From Panorpa germanica (Eukaryota > Arthropoda > Insecta > Mecoptera > Panorpidae), in assembly GCA_963678705.1 (NCBI GenBank), contig OY783218.1, positions 5,900,152 through 5,964,151 on the forward strand: a stretch of 64,000 nucleotides of DNA, read 5' to 3'. The notes under the pieces were generated by a model. It made no database searches. It saw only the letters and a list, made by a program, of their open reading frames with translations, and was not told the DNA's origin. Each line of letters opens with the position of its first letter. Within the stretch, counting starts at the first letter, position 1. A program made the position numbers and the translations under genes. This document shows, in pieces, positions 12,815-25,040 of this stretch.

Positions 12815-13505
12815 TATGGGTCGTTTTCTCAATTAATTATTGAAATAAATTTGAATATAACTATATTAGGGCTTTTATTTTTTTAAATACCTAAATATTT
12901 ATGGAGCTACAGCTACATCAAATTTATATTTTAGTTTTGCCGCTTGTTTTACAAGAAATAAGTAGTATTGAGTAATCAAGATTATTTTAGCTTGATAGCA
13001 ACCTGTAAAATATAATACTTCATGGAATACACAACTCAGCCGTTAGTAATAAACTACGTATCACATACATCCCAGTAAACAATTTGGTGAAGTGCCCTAT
13101 TTAGTGACGTTTCTATCACTATTTCACTTCAATTATAGTTCGGATCAACTTTATCTTCATTTGTATTCCGACAGATGGAGTAATTTCGCCACCTGTAGCC
13201 GATAAAGTAGACATTTTATATGAAAAAATGTGAGAAACTGAACTATAAATGAACTCTTTTATGACAAAAAAATCATGACGCATCTTCAATATGATGTCAA
13301 AGTGACTCCAAAATGTTTACTGGGATATGTAATAAAGTAAAAAAAGAGATGGCATATTTGCTACATGTGACGTACCATGCTTTGGAATTTTCTATAACGT
13401 TGAATCCTATTAATAATTAAAAGAAAAAATAACTATTTTAATTGTTAATATATAATAAAATATAGCGAGTTCTGGTAACCCACTTTATGGTTCACCATCC
13501 CATTA
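12815..13505 (+). mobile_element. Diverged family A element carrying a nested family B element
   Basis: Recognisable A-family landmarks in order: TTATTGAAATAAATTTGAAT, ATTTATGGAGCTACAGC, AAGAGATGGC, ATAATTAAAAGAAAAAATAA, GTTCTGGTAACCCACTTTAT and a terminal CCATCCCATT. It is split at 13071..13324 by a B element. The left boundary is approximate. It belongs with the 14.4-kb copy to an older subfamily that shares the AAGAGATGGCA block, which copies 1-4 lack. Confidence 0.6.
13071..13324 (+). mobile_element. Family B inverted-repeat element, nested in family A
   Basis: 254 bp from CCCAGTAAACAATTTGGTGA to the inverse end CCAAAATGTTTACTGGG. AT lies directly outside both ends (13069-13070 and 13325-13326), consistent with a 2-bp duplication. 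No coding capacity. Confidence 0.82.
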
Positions 13506-13929
13506 GCGCTCTTTTGTTTTTGTAGTAGAACATTGAAAGAACAACATAGATCAAACAGCGATAACACGAACAGTTTTGTCTTTAACACAAGTATGTGCGT
13601 CTCCATATGATCCCCTGGCTTATACTAAGGAGCCGTTTGTCTTAAGACAGCCTTGCTTCCAGTGTGTGATCACATTTTCTTACAAACTAACTTAAATACA
13701 CAGATTATTAAAATATTTCATTTGATAAAATAAAGTAACAGCAAAATTTTGTGTTATCAGCGGCCTTTATACCCAGTAAAATTTTTGTTAGTTGATAAAT
13801 ATTACAATTTTTATAAATAACAGTGTATATTGTGAAATTATAAACATTTTCAAGAAATGTTTTAAGAACCAATACAATTATTTAAAATCATTTTACTATG
13901 TTGGTCCATGTTCATGTCCATTCTTAAAA

Positions 13930-14139
13930 TTATTTTAATAACTTCTTGGTAACCTTGGATGATTTCTTGGAAATCGGTGCTTTTGCTTTGGGAGTGCTTT
14001 CCTCTGACGGCGTGGATCCCTTCACTGTTTTTCCTTCAGATAAAAGCGCAGTCTTCAACGGTTTGGAGGATGTATCTGAATCACTACCTTTCTTGGTCTT
14101 TTTAGATGCTTTGGAAGTCTTCTTCTTTGGTGCTTCCAT
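13930..14139 (-). CDS. Small Lys/Ser-rich basic protein or exon, hypothetical
   Basis: An ATG-to-stop frame of 69 codons on the - strand, starting MEAPKKKTSKASKK and ending in KKLLK. About 20 of 69 residues are Lys and 13 are Ser, with scattered Pro and Thr and short acidic patches (SDSD, EES). It looks like an intrinsically disordered, nuclear-type tail such as those of histone H1 or chromatin proteins, but it has no folded domain and I cannot name it. The stretch is richer in G and C than its surroundings and uses varied codons for Lys and Ser, which argues against a chance AT-rich frame. It lies between two diverged family-A elements (ending 13505 and starting near 14395). It could be a small gene, one exon of a larger gene, or a retrocopied fragment. 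No clear poly(A) signal or splice partner was found. Confidence 0.4.
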   Translation of the reverse strand: MEAPKKKTSKASKKTKKGSDSDTSSKPLKTALLSEGKTVKGSTPSEESTPKAKAPISKKSSKVTKKLLK

Positions 14140-14394
14140 TTCTATAAATCTTTGTTATAATATTTATTTTATAGCGACTACGTTCAATCTGCAAGATCTT
14201 GGTTTATTATTAAGACTATTTAAATAACATTAAGAATTTTGCAATTTGGGCTGCTTTTAATACAAACAAAAAAAACTTCATTTGTTTTCAACAAAACAAT
14301 CTTTAATTGTACTTTATTTTTTTCAAAATCTAGCGTTTAATTAAAATAAAAGAATGCAATTTGATTAGAAGGGTAAACTATATTTTTTTGGTCG

Positions 14395-14821
14395 CCATGG
14401 CCATTTTATTTTATTAATTATCTATAAGTTGACGGATATATAACATTTAAAAATTCAAATTGTAGTTTTAGCGCTACAGATGTCGGCCATATTTATTACG
14501 TAACATGTATGCACTATTAAGAGATAGGCCAGTTATTTGTTATATGGATAAGGGTTCTGTGTTGAATATGCTATCTCTGTTATGCTCTGTTGTATAAAAG
14601 AGATGGCAACTTAGCGGACGTGACGTCATAAGTATCAGAATATTGTATAACGTTTAATTTCTTTAATAATTAAAGGGAAAAAATGACTTTTTAAATTGTT
14701 AATATCTCCTAAAATATAAGAAGTTATTAAAAAATAATTAGAGATTTTAGGTTCTGGCAGTCAACTTTATCAATATATAGTACAGTTTTATAGAAATTAG
14801 ACATGGTTCACAGACCCATTG
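14395..14821 (+). mobile_element. Diverged family A element, older subfamily
   Basis: Contains AATTGTAGTTTTAGCGCTAC, GTCGGCCATATTTATTACG, AAGAGATGGCAACTT, ATAATTAAAGGGAAAAAATG and a terminal CACAGACCCATTG. The left terminal repeat is not clean. Confidence 0.6.
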
Positions 14822-17269
14822 ATTGCCAGCAATAGTATTGCCATCTCCCTCTCACAGCTCTATGTTTGTACCTTAATTTGTTTTTTTCTTTGTTAAAGAT
14901 CTCGTGCATTGTGATTAACCTAAAATGTAATCAACCAGATATGATGTTTTAATTTGCATTCTTTAGTTTGGATGTATTTAACTAAGTAATATTATACTTC
15001 AACGAAGTAAAATATTTTTTAAGGTTATTTAAAAAGGAATATATATACACCGTATAAAAATAATGTGAAAATGTAAGTGATAATAAATTAAAGAAAATAT
15101 AAAGAAAATAAAAATATTAAAAAATTCTATTGACAGCATTTTTAAGACATCAAAAAAAGTTCATAAATTTATTTTTATTGAAAAGGAAACAATGAAAATG
15201 AATGTGAAAATATTTGACATAGAAGAAAATTGTATAATAAAAAAAAAAGAAAAGAGATAAAAATATAAAAGAATCTAATAAATTATAAAAGGTAGAAAGT
15301 TAATATTCTTTTGACTAATTCTTAGTAAAATTATATTTGTTTTTTTTTTTATTTTATTATCTTTATATTCAATGGTTTATGAAAAATAATTTTATTGTTT
15401 TTACTGTATGCAGAAATGTAAACAATATTAATTGGAATTGGTAAACGTATTTAAAATTCTTGAACCTTGCATTAAAATTTGACCTATCAACTGGTAATTT
15501 AATTTTTGTTTTTAAATTTCGGTGATACAATCAATGGAAGTGAATTATTTTAAATTCATTAGCCAATCAATCATTTTAGCATTACGTGGTGATAATAGAT
15601 GGATTGTCGCATTAGATTAATACATTTCTCTCTCGCTAGATGTCTATCATGCTCAATTTAATTTAATGGATTTTCAGATTGCTGTTCTCGGTTTTAGCTC
15701 CTAATATATAAATTCTATTTTGCATATAAATCCATTTTCTAATATTTTTTATTCTTATATATTGGCTATATAAACATTTAATAATAGGGATTCCTTATAA
15801 AAGCCTGGAATGAGTTAGGGGCGGTATTTCTTCCCTCCTCTTCTACTCTTTCATTGGATATTACGTTATTGTTATACCATATTTCACAAACTCATCGACA
15901 AAACTTTAAATATTGTTTCTGATATTTTATTTTTTGTAACATGAATAATATTTTAAAATTTTATTTATACTGTTTTTTAAGGGGTCAGTTAACTCTAAAC
16001 ACTGCCTTGAAGCATTCTATTATTTTTGTTGAAAACTTTTTAAAAGTTAGGTATTGTAACGAAAAACGAATTTATAGAATGTTAGACATCGTATTAATGA
16101 TGAAAATGTTGACGAGTTCCGGGTTCGGTGTACTCCTGTTTGTAAACAACATTCTTTTGTTTTGATTTAGAATATTCTTGTAAGGTCAATAACACAAGAT
16201 TTTGTGGATTACATTACACTAAGAGGACGTCTTAAGGGAATATACCAATCTAATTCACCTTTTAAAATAATTATTTTTTTGACAAATTTTCGAAGTATAA
16301 CATTTCAAAAATATTCTTTGAAAATTTCGAATCGAAGTGTAAGCCATTTGTAGGCACGATGTAAGACTTTAATAAAAATTCCTATTTTTAAATTGTTTAT
16401 ATCAAAAACTTTCACATTTCAAAAAGCAATGCTTAATAGAAAGAATTTAATTTTTGATGAATACTTTTACCTTTTACAGCGTAAATAGAGCGTTTTCACC
16501 AAAAATTAGTACATTCTCCTTGAATTAGTTTTTTAAAAATCAATATTTTATTAAGGACTAGATAATTTCATGCAAAAACTACGTTCTATATTTTTTAATT
16601 CAGATGATTTGTGTTTGAGTAAAAGTAATCATCAGCGAATTTAAACAGTGCTCTGTTCAAGGCATTGTATCTACAATATTTATAAATTATTTGTTGATAA
16701 AATATCTCGTTTTCCCTTTAAAAGTTTCCTCTTTTCCAGCTTCAAATAAGATCTAACCCTTAAACTAATTTGAGAACTCTTCTACCAATAGATTTTTTGA
16801 AAATACACCTGATAAAATACACTTACTGAATTGATGTTTTTTTGAATTGATCCAGTTTTTTTAATTTAAATTTATTTATATTATGATATGTTCTGTAGAC
16901 ATTTATCAATAGGTTTGCTGGAATTTTAATTTGCACGGTATGTGTCGAGTGTCATAACAGTACCTATTTATGATTTCATTTAATTAAATCATGAGGCACT
17001 CTTTTCTATAGTCTACTGGAGATAGTCCTGTCTTCCATTAGATTGAACATTAATGTATTTGGATATTTCACAAATCGTTCAAGTTTTAATTTCTAGTCTC
17101 ACTGTAGGTATGGCAACATCGTGGTGCAGTCTCTCGTTTGTAATATAACATGGTGCATCTACAATCATGCGTTATGTTTTAGATTGGAATCTTTATAAGA
17201 GCAACAAAGATTCAGTAGCTGTATAGATTTAAATATACATTTATATATTAGTAGTTTATTAGGAAAAGG
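14822..17269. other. Unannotated, strongly AT-rich
   Basis: Long A- and T-rich runs between 15000 and 15400. A 74-codon frame at 15941-16165 looks accidental. No repeat or gene recognised. Confidence 0.5.
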
Positions 17270-18258
17270 TATTTGGGGGGGACATACAAAAGAGAATATG
17301 GATATATGAGAGACTGATAGCCAGTATGATGTCGTATGGAGCAGAGGTTTGGGGGTGAAAGGAACAAGAAAAGTTGGAAAGAATACAGGTGAGATACATG
17401 AAATGGGTACTAGGGCTGGACAGGTGCACGCCAGGATACATGGTGATGGAGGAGCTAAAGAGGGATAAGATACGAATTAAAACAGGGGAAAGAGCGGTAA
17501 AATACGAGGAGAAATTGAACAGAGCGGAAAGCAAAATCTTAAAGAAAATAAGAGAGGATTACATAAAGAATGGGGGGGGGAGGAGGTCCAAAAAAGAGAA
17601 AAGAATACTTTGAAAGGAATGGAATGGCGATCGAGGAGGCAGAGAGGAGAAGAGAAGGTGGCGCAAGTGTGGCAGAGGACCTAAGGAGAAGGGATAAGGA
17701 GACACAGCAGCAGGAGAGAATGGGAAAAATAGAAAAAAGTAACTACAATAAAAGATATAAGAGGTTATGGGAAAATAATGTGCCTCAGTACCTTATAGAA
17801 AAAGACATAAAACACATAAGAAGAACAGCAAGGTTTAGATTGGGAAATGAGGAAAAAGGAAACAGATACTGGGAAAAGAGTGAGGAAAGAAAGTGTAGAA
17901 TGTGTGGAGCGGAGGACGAAACACTGGAGCACATTAAGTTTGAGTGTAAGGAAAAAGTAGCAAGCGAAAGGAATATTGGCCAGCTATTAAAGGGAGGCAG
18001 TGAGGGAAAGAGGTGGATGGCGGAAATAGTAAGAAGGAAAGGAAAAACAGGAGAATAAATAAGCTGGTGGAGAATAATAGAGAGGGTCAAAAGAAGAAGA
18101 AGCAGAAAGCACTTTTGGAAGTAGTAAAAGTCGAGAAGATTTTAAGTTTATTTTAAGTTTAGTTTTAAGTTTGGAATGTATATAGGAATGAAATGTATTA
18201 GAAATATAATACTGTAGATTGTAAAGCCGAAAGGCATACACAATTAATATATAAATAA
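17270..18258 (+). mobile_element. 5'-truncated LINE: reverse-transcriptase C-terminus plus 3' UTR
   Basis: The best-preserved LINE piece. Reading from about 17330, the frame gives the end of the RT domain (YGAEVWG, then QVRYMKWVLGLD and TPGYMV), followed by RDKIRIKTGERAVKYEE. It is broken by a stop where WGW would be expected (TGGGGGTGA near 17350) and by a frameshift in the G run at about 17572-17580. It continues to 18058 as KEYFERNG, then NYNKRYKRLW and RFRLGNEEKGNRYW. It ends in a zinc-binding pattern C-x2-C-x8-H-x4-C (Cys109, Cys112, His121, Cys126 of the 17570..18058 frame), typical of the C-terminus of Jockey/R1-type elements. The 3' UTR contains GAAGAAGAAGCAGAAAGC and ends TGTAAAGCCGAAAGGCATAC plus an ATAAATAAAT tail. 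A dead copy. Confidence 0.88.
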
Positions 18259-19747
18259 ATATTAGTAGTTTATTTTCTATAACTGTAAGTTTTTGTTCAT
18301 TAGCCAGTATAGTTTACGAATATGTACTCATAAGGTTTTACGTTTTATAAATATATGTTTTGTCCAAGTAAAACGCCAATCCGTTTGCTTCATTTGCTTA
18401 AGGTATTTGGACGCTAATTAATTTGATAGGTGGGCATGTATCTTGTTTAGAAGTAAACGTCACTTGTACAGATAAAGTTTCATTTGCCTTAGTACGTCAG
18501 TCTTGAAGCCATTGTGTTATGTTGTCTAGGCTTACCTAACTAAGTATATACAACATTCAATATGATTACAAATTTGTAATATTCTACTAGACCTCAATTG
18601 TTAAATATTGACTTATAAAGAAAAGTTAGAAAATCCAATTAATTTGATTCAAATAATTACAGTATTTTTAATAGTATCATGGGCGTGTATAGGTTGGAGC
18701 AAATAAAGCACCTTTTGCATGGAATTCAGTTTTTTCACAACATAGAATATACAATGGATAATGCGAGGTAGTTCTTAGTTTGCAGGAGACATACTTAGTG
18801 AAGTTGGGGATTTTTTTATTTACAAAAAAAAAAGAACTCATATATTTTACTTACTGAAGTTTCATTGCATATCGCGTGACCATGTTTAGTTTAAAGTTGG
18901 AAAAACTTTTTCTTTTTTAATGTGACAAGTTATTATAATTTATTATATCACCAGAGACTTAACAATTGCCTGTTGAAACAACGATATAGTGCACTTGCGT
19001 AACGAATGTGTTGTAATTATACAAATATTTATTAACTTCAATATATAAAAGGCCAAGTCTGCATTCGCTGGAAATTAAATATTATCAGTAATAATGACTA
19101 GAGAATTGAATTATTTAAGGGGTTACATGAGTTTCGACAGCTAAAAAAACATATTTCTTCTAATATAATAAATGAAATATTTTATTAAAACTTTTCAGCA
19201 TATCAAATATAAACATTTGATAAATATTTTGTGAAATTTTCTTTCCAAAATATTGAAAATCCAGCAATTAGTACCTTATCTCCTGTGACAAAGGTATCTT
19301 TAAATAATTACAAAATTAGATCGGTTTTTAGACCGGATTTATGAAAGTGTGTTTCGTGAATCGTGTGAATGTTTCGATTCAAAAATTCAAAAAAAATCTA
19401 ATGTATTTTTTCGTACCTACTATATAAATGTCACACAAATTTTACAATATTGTATATATGTACATAAGAGTATATCCTTGGATTAATTTAATAAAGCGAA
19501 TTTAAAAAGAGATTTTACTTAAAATGATGAAGAATTTTCGTGTAAGCAAGGATGTCAATTTGCCGATAAGTCCTTGAAATAAACCTTTGCAACGGTTGCT
19601 GCGTTCAACTATTACACGGATCGTAGAATTCCTAAGGATCAAAAAGGACCTTGACTGTTCCGGTTACAGACTCTAGGGATGCATCGTTTCGGTCCATTTA
19701 ATTAGTATCCGGAACATTATGGATATGTAAGCTTTCTTGAGACTGCT

Positions 19748-19820
<73 letters not shown>

Positions 19821-20369
19821 CTAAGGGTCAATATTAACCTATATTGCATACATAGTATATTAAAGCCACCGACATATTTATATTAAATATAAATAAATTG
19901 TGTAAAAACAGGTGCTTTTCACATCTAAAAAGTAATTATGAATTTTTCTGCTGATTTATGTATTTACCTTTAAATGAAATGAACCCTTTGACGCCATGTC
20001 GAGTCGAGACTCGCAGCCTGAAGTCATAACACATCATTCTGTTTCTATTTATACAGAAATTACCATCATATTTTATATAGAGAACACGAGAGTGTTTAAA
20101 AATAAACAAAGAAAAACATAACGTAACGTAATAACGTTTATGAATGATATAATTTAACTGAAAGAGTTGTATTTAAAAATAGATTAATCTTATTCATAAT
20201 TCCTGCAGTTATGTCACATAGAAAACTATCTCGTAAACTATTACATGAATGAAACTTTATTTTTGTGTATGTATAAATTTAAATAAATGACTCAGTCTAC
20301 TGTATACAAAACAACCTAATGTAATAGCCGACTAATAATAAAGCAGATTATTTCTTAATGCTCAAGTAT
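18259..20369. other. Unannotated AT-rich sequence around a (TA)n tract
   Basis: Apart from the microsatellite at 19750, nothing was recognised on either strand. Confidence 0.5.
19750..19816. repeat. (TA)n microsatellite
   Basis: Uninterrupted AT dinucleotides, about 33 units. Confidence 0.97.
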
Positions 20370-21338
20370 GAACACAGACAAAACTGTAATATGCCTGAAG
20401 ACTATATGGAAGCAGAGAAAGTCTACTAAACCATATTGACTTTATCAATGAATCTAATTTAAGGGCGGGGCCTGGGTTTTCACTTTCGAAAAATCGATTT
20501 TTTGTTTTTTGTTTTATCTTATTGTTTAACATTTCAAGAATATGTCCTTAAAATTTTAAGCCGATCTAAGCAATATTCTTGAAGTTATTGTCTTATTAAT
20601 CCGGTATATTATATTGTATTATATGTTAATCAGGTATACAGTTTATTCATTACTATAGTCCTGACGCGGTTTTCTCAAAACTACTTTTTCAAAGTCCGTG
20701 TTCACTGCCATTTGAAAACTACTCGACCGATTCATTTCAAACTTTGTACACACTTTCTTCATATAAAATACCTCCACCCTACGTTTAGTAAGTATTTTTT
20801 TTTTAACATTAAGGGTGTTTCCCACCCACAAAATGGCGGAAATTTTAGTCGAAAATAACGGTTCACACTTTAGATGACCGCAAAAAATTTTTAAATTAAA
20901 AAAAAAATAATCAGAGAACGTTGGGGGGAAGATTTGTTTATAATTTAACTAAATTTTTATAGTTTTTCATTTTCTGATAATTTCCGGCCGAGTTACAGTG
21001 AACACCGCAAATTGTTTTTTTTTCAAGACGTCCTGGGGGAAGCTCTGTCACGGGCTAATGATTTAATATTTTTGCATGAAAAATTTACAGAACATTGTCA
21101 AAACTATGCTCAACAATGTATAGAAGGTTTGAATAAAATTGCTCAATCGATATTTGAGATAAAAAATCACAAAAAAAGTGTTTTTTTTTACGCTGAAACC
21201 CAGGCCCCGCCCTTAATCTCTATATTTTAAATACCGATAGTCGTATTTATAGACTATAAATTATGTAGTACAAATGTTTATAAATGTATATATTGTTTTA
21301 AATGTTAATAACTATCGAAAGTTGATGCACTCAAATAA
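20370..21338 (+). repeat. Family C dispersed repeat, copy 1, split by the TTAA element
   Basis: Left part 20370..20462 (AAGCAGAGAAAGTCTACTAA, ACTTTATCAATGAATC) and right part from 21213 (TTAATCTCTATATTTTAAAT, AAATGTATATATTGTTTTAA, GTTGATGCACTC). Matches the 29.0-kb and 45.5-kb copies. Confidence 0.75.
20463..21212 (+). mobile_element. 750-bp TTAA-flanked inverted-repeat element (piggyBac/Kolobok-type target)
   Basis: Ends GGGCGGGGCCTGGGTTTTCA and, inverted, GCTGAAACCCAGGCCCCGCCC. TTAA lies immediately outside both (20459..20462 and 21213..21216). Its host repeat is uninterrupted at exactly this TTAA in other copies (29.08 and 45.53 kb), which confirms the boundaries. Two short frames (20831-20643 on -, 21012-21230 on +) may be transposon scraps but match nothing I can name. 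TTAA targets are used by piggyBac and Kolobok superfamilies; the GGG start does not settle which. Confidence 0.88.
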
Positions 21339-24300
21339 ATTTTTATAAAAAAATCAACTATTAGTCGATATTTCGAAACATATATATCCAAATAGAAAAT
21401 GTAACGTGATGTAACACTTTAATTATCTTGTAGTAAGCTAACAAAACACTGTAGATTAATTTCTACACCTGAATGAAATGAATATAGGAATTAGCTTGTC
21501 GCAGTGTATTTCGCACTTCTTAAGTTAATGGGAGAATTCAAAGCTTATATTTATTACCGCTATATCAAGAGTAACATACAAACGTTTGAAAAAACCAAAA
21601 TCTTTAATTAGTGTCATTAACAATTAAACGTTGAGTTAATTATGTTAGTTGTAATGGTGGTAACACAAGTGAGACTATTAGACAATTAAGATTTCCTAGA
21701 ATTGATCATAAATATATAAACCATGTACTGCCAATTTCCGTGTAATGTGATTCCTTGAAGAAAAGCTCTAGAGAATATTTTATTACATCAGTGGAAAATG
21801 CTTTTAAGTTGAACGTAAAGTCTAGCGTTCCACATAACTTAAACAAACCACAGAAGATTTGAGTATATATATATATATAGTGAAGAATTATAAATTTTGT
21901 TTCAACATTTATTTGATATGGCTCCCCAAAAATTAATACTGTATATAATTGAAAATAAGCTTTCTTTTCAATCTGTCTCGCTTATTAATTTTAATACCTC
22001 AGTTTTACCAGCGCAGCCCAAAACTTATGAGGTCTCAACTTTGGAACTTCTACACATACATATTAGTAAAGAAACCTGACAATATACATATTCAATTGGA
22101 ATTAATTATTAATAAAAAAATGTTATAATATAATTATTAACTTTTAATTGCGAGCATAACTAGTAAAAAACAGCAAAGAAAACTAATTGTAATGAGTAAA
22201 TTAAATTGCACAAAACAACAGCAGCCAAATTGAAAGAACGTTTCTTGTATCAATAAAACAAATATCGATGTTTCGTTGTTTGTTCATAATAAAACGATGA
22301 AAGAAAAATATAATGAACTACGAGTATTTATTCGTATTAATCAAAGTAAGTGTTTTTAATAAAGTTTTTTTGTTACGTTCCATTCGGTTCTATAGCTCTC
22401 TGCTTTGTTCCATATTGCAACGGTACTGCATTGTGCATTGTAAAGCATTAGTGGAGGTGCTGCAGTTAAAAAGAATCAAAAATAAAGGAGTAACTGATTA
22501 AAATATACTTGTAACGTACTGATGTTACCTAAAAATGTAGTAGCTATTTGTTATATGTAGTTGTGTGATGAGCAAAGTATTATAGGATTATTAAGTTAAC
22601 TGATTTAGCATTGGATAGTGTCGTCGCCTACGAGAACTATTTTATTATTATTGTATTGTTCTGTGGTTATTTTAGCTCGAATATTTTTAAACGATTATTC
22701 GTTTATTCAAGAGAGTATACCTTCCGATTACATATGGAAACAATTTTTTATTTCTCTGTACACAATTTCAAATACCTTGTCGATAGTTTGCGTTTTATTG
22801 TACGAATGTTTTACTTATCTTGCATCCTTTTGTTTTAAACTAACTAGGCAAATTTAGAATCTATCATATTATTGATATTTAGTAAATATAATGATAATGG
22901 ACTATTGTTTTGCCAGAAGTGATTCTTCGTAGACATTATTGTGCAAATAAATCTGTGAACACATGTCCGAATCTACTGCATTTGGATGATAAAAGTTGTG
23001 TCGTTTATCTTTCTTTTATATAAGATAATCAAACGACAGTAAATCATCATCAGAATAACATTTACTTCAAAAGGAAGGCAACATCTCGTCTACTACTTAG
23101 TATGTGTATTTAAGAAAACGCATATTTTTTCATAGATTTTATTTATTAATAAGAAGATTAGGAGCGAACATGTGAAAATGAATGTTTTATGTGGTCTTAT
23201 AATTTTCAGGAGGACAAATTTGCTTAGTATTGGTTTCAAATAAGAATGAAATACTTTGTGCTATTTCTTAAAAATTACTTTGGTTAGTAAACATTGCTAT
23301 AACAACTGCTATTTGGATTTGTGTTATTTTTGCTCGTCCATAAAAGAAAAGTCGATTAACTTTTATTTGAATTGTTTTCATATTGTTAGACATTTCTTGT
23401 GTATTGTAGCTGTGCTTGGGGACAATGCGATGGGCTACCTAAAAACAGCACGTAGAATCATATTGTATCTGACAGAAATTACTTATGCATAATAAATAAT
23501 TGTAATACCTTTTCTAACACAAGTTGATAACTGAATATGATTATAAAAGTAATGTAATTTTTTTTATCTAACATTACTAGTTATATTATTTATCAAAGTT
23601 TAACAAATAAAATATATTACCAATCCTTTACAGATATATAACTTCTATAATCTTGCTTAAAAAACTTGATTACGGTCAAAAAACATTAATTTTTGTCAAA
23701 AGATAAATTTTGTTATGTTAATTGAACCCTACATATATGTAACTGTATCTAGCTTCTACCTATACAGTAACTAATAAAACATCTATGCAATTTTTATTGT
23801 AATCATCACAGTTAAACCACGCAAAGTTCATTACCACCCCCACTATTTCCTATTCTATAAAATGCAGCGCATAATCCATAAAAAGCAAAGTGTTTTTTGA
23901 TAAATGAAATATTCAGCGATTTTAATTACCACTATCTCAAGTTAACTACAGTTCGTAATAAATTAAATTTTTTATTCTTTTTCTATTTTTAAAACACATA
24001 TGAAAAAAGCATCGTATGAAAGAAATCCACTCTGTGCGATATAATTTATACTTAAGGAACGATGGGGCGTGAAATTGGTTGCAGATGATGCACACTGCAC
24101 TCTTACGGTCTTTAGGAAAAATACTTTATGTACCTGATGATCTTAATATTACATAACCATGTGATATTTAATGACAGTGTGATGACGTTTATATAGAGAG
24201 AGAGTTAATAAGCTTTAATTCGTGTTTTTGACTTATTATTTTTGTGGTTATTACGTCTTTCGTCGAAGTTATTAAGAATAGATGCAGTAATACTGCACTG

Positions 24301-24874
24301 TGAGACATAAAGAGTAAAAATTACTATGTGAACATAGTACTTGGGTGGTATAATTGTTTTGTGACATAAATTGTATGGAAAATATAAAAATTACTAAGAC
24401 TATATTAATTTTTCTTTGTTGCTATAGAAGATTTTGCCATAAAAGCATTATAGCATCATATAACTAATCACATAGTAATATTTACTGTGTGTTTTCACAG
24501 TGGGAAAGTAAAGTAAGTGTTAAATAGAAATAAAAAATATGCATTAGTTAGCAATAAAAAAGTAATAAATATCGAGTAAGGAAGATGCAATTTCTTAATC
24601 TATTTGTTTACAATCATAAAATGAATGCCGTAACATGAACAGTCTGCGTCTGATTTTTTGAAGAAAGAAAAATTATTTCTTATTTAATTTCAATCACATT
24701 TGTATGCAGTTGCATTGTTATAGAAACTGAATGAGTACCGTAAGTCTCTGTGCATGAAACGTCTGTTGTATATTTTATTTTTAATGCATGCCGCTTGGCT
24801 TTACATTCTTTCATATTAATTCCTTAATTACATTTCAATAAATTACCTTAAAACTATTATACTTAAACTAACGA
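21339..24874. other. Unannotated AT-rich sequence
   Basis: Several 60-80 codon frames (21897, 22313, 22611, 23256) have Phe/Leu/Ile/Tyr-rich composition typical of AT-rich noise and overlap each other. No gene supported. Confidence 0.5.
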
Positions 24875-25040
24875 CATCTCTTCCTTCTTCTCCTCGTGTC
24901 ACTTTTTCTGTCTTCTACTCCGCTCTTTTACCATTCTAATCTCCATGTTTTGCCCATTTTTCTCTTTTTCCTTCTTCTCTGTATCTCTGCCATTCACATT
25001 CTTCCTTCGTTGGCTTCTCTCAGCAACTGCACATCCTTAA
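24875..25040 (-). mobile_element. Short antisense LINE-like fragment
   Basis: C/T-rich on the + strand; the - strand reads as a charged peptide broken by a stop (KKEKEKNGQNMEIRMVKERS). It is similar over about 60 bp to the 6.9-7.0 kb stretch. Family assignment is an inference. Confidence 0.35.

Noticed and set aside
13946-14227. A 93-codon frame on the + strand
   Set aside because: It is antisense to the Lys/Ser-rich frame; its Phe/Val/Leu/Asp-rich composition is what reverse-complemented Lys/Ser codons give.
20643-21230. Two open frames (62 codons on -, 72 codons on +)
   Set aside because: Both lie within the 750-bp TTAA element and overlap its non-coding ends; not host genes.
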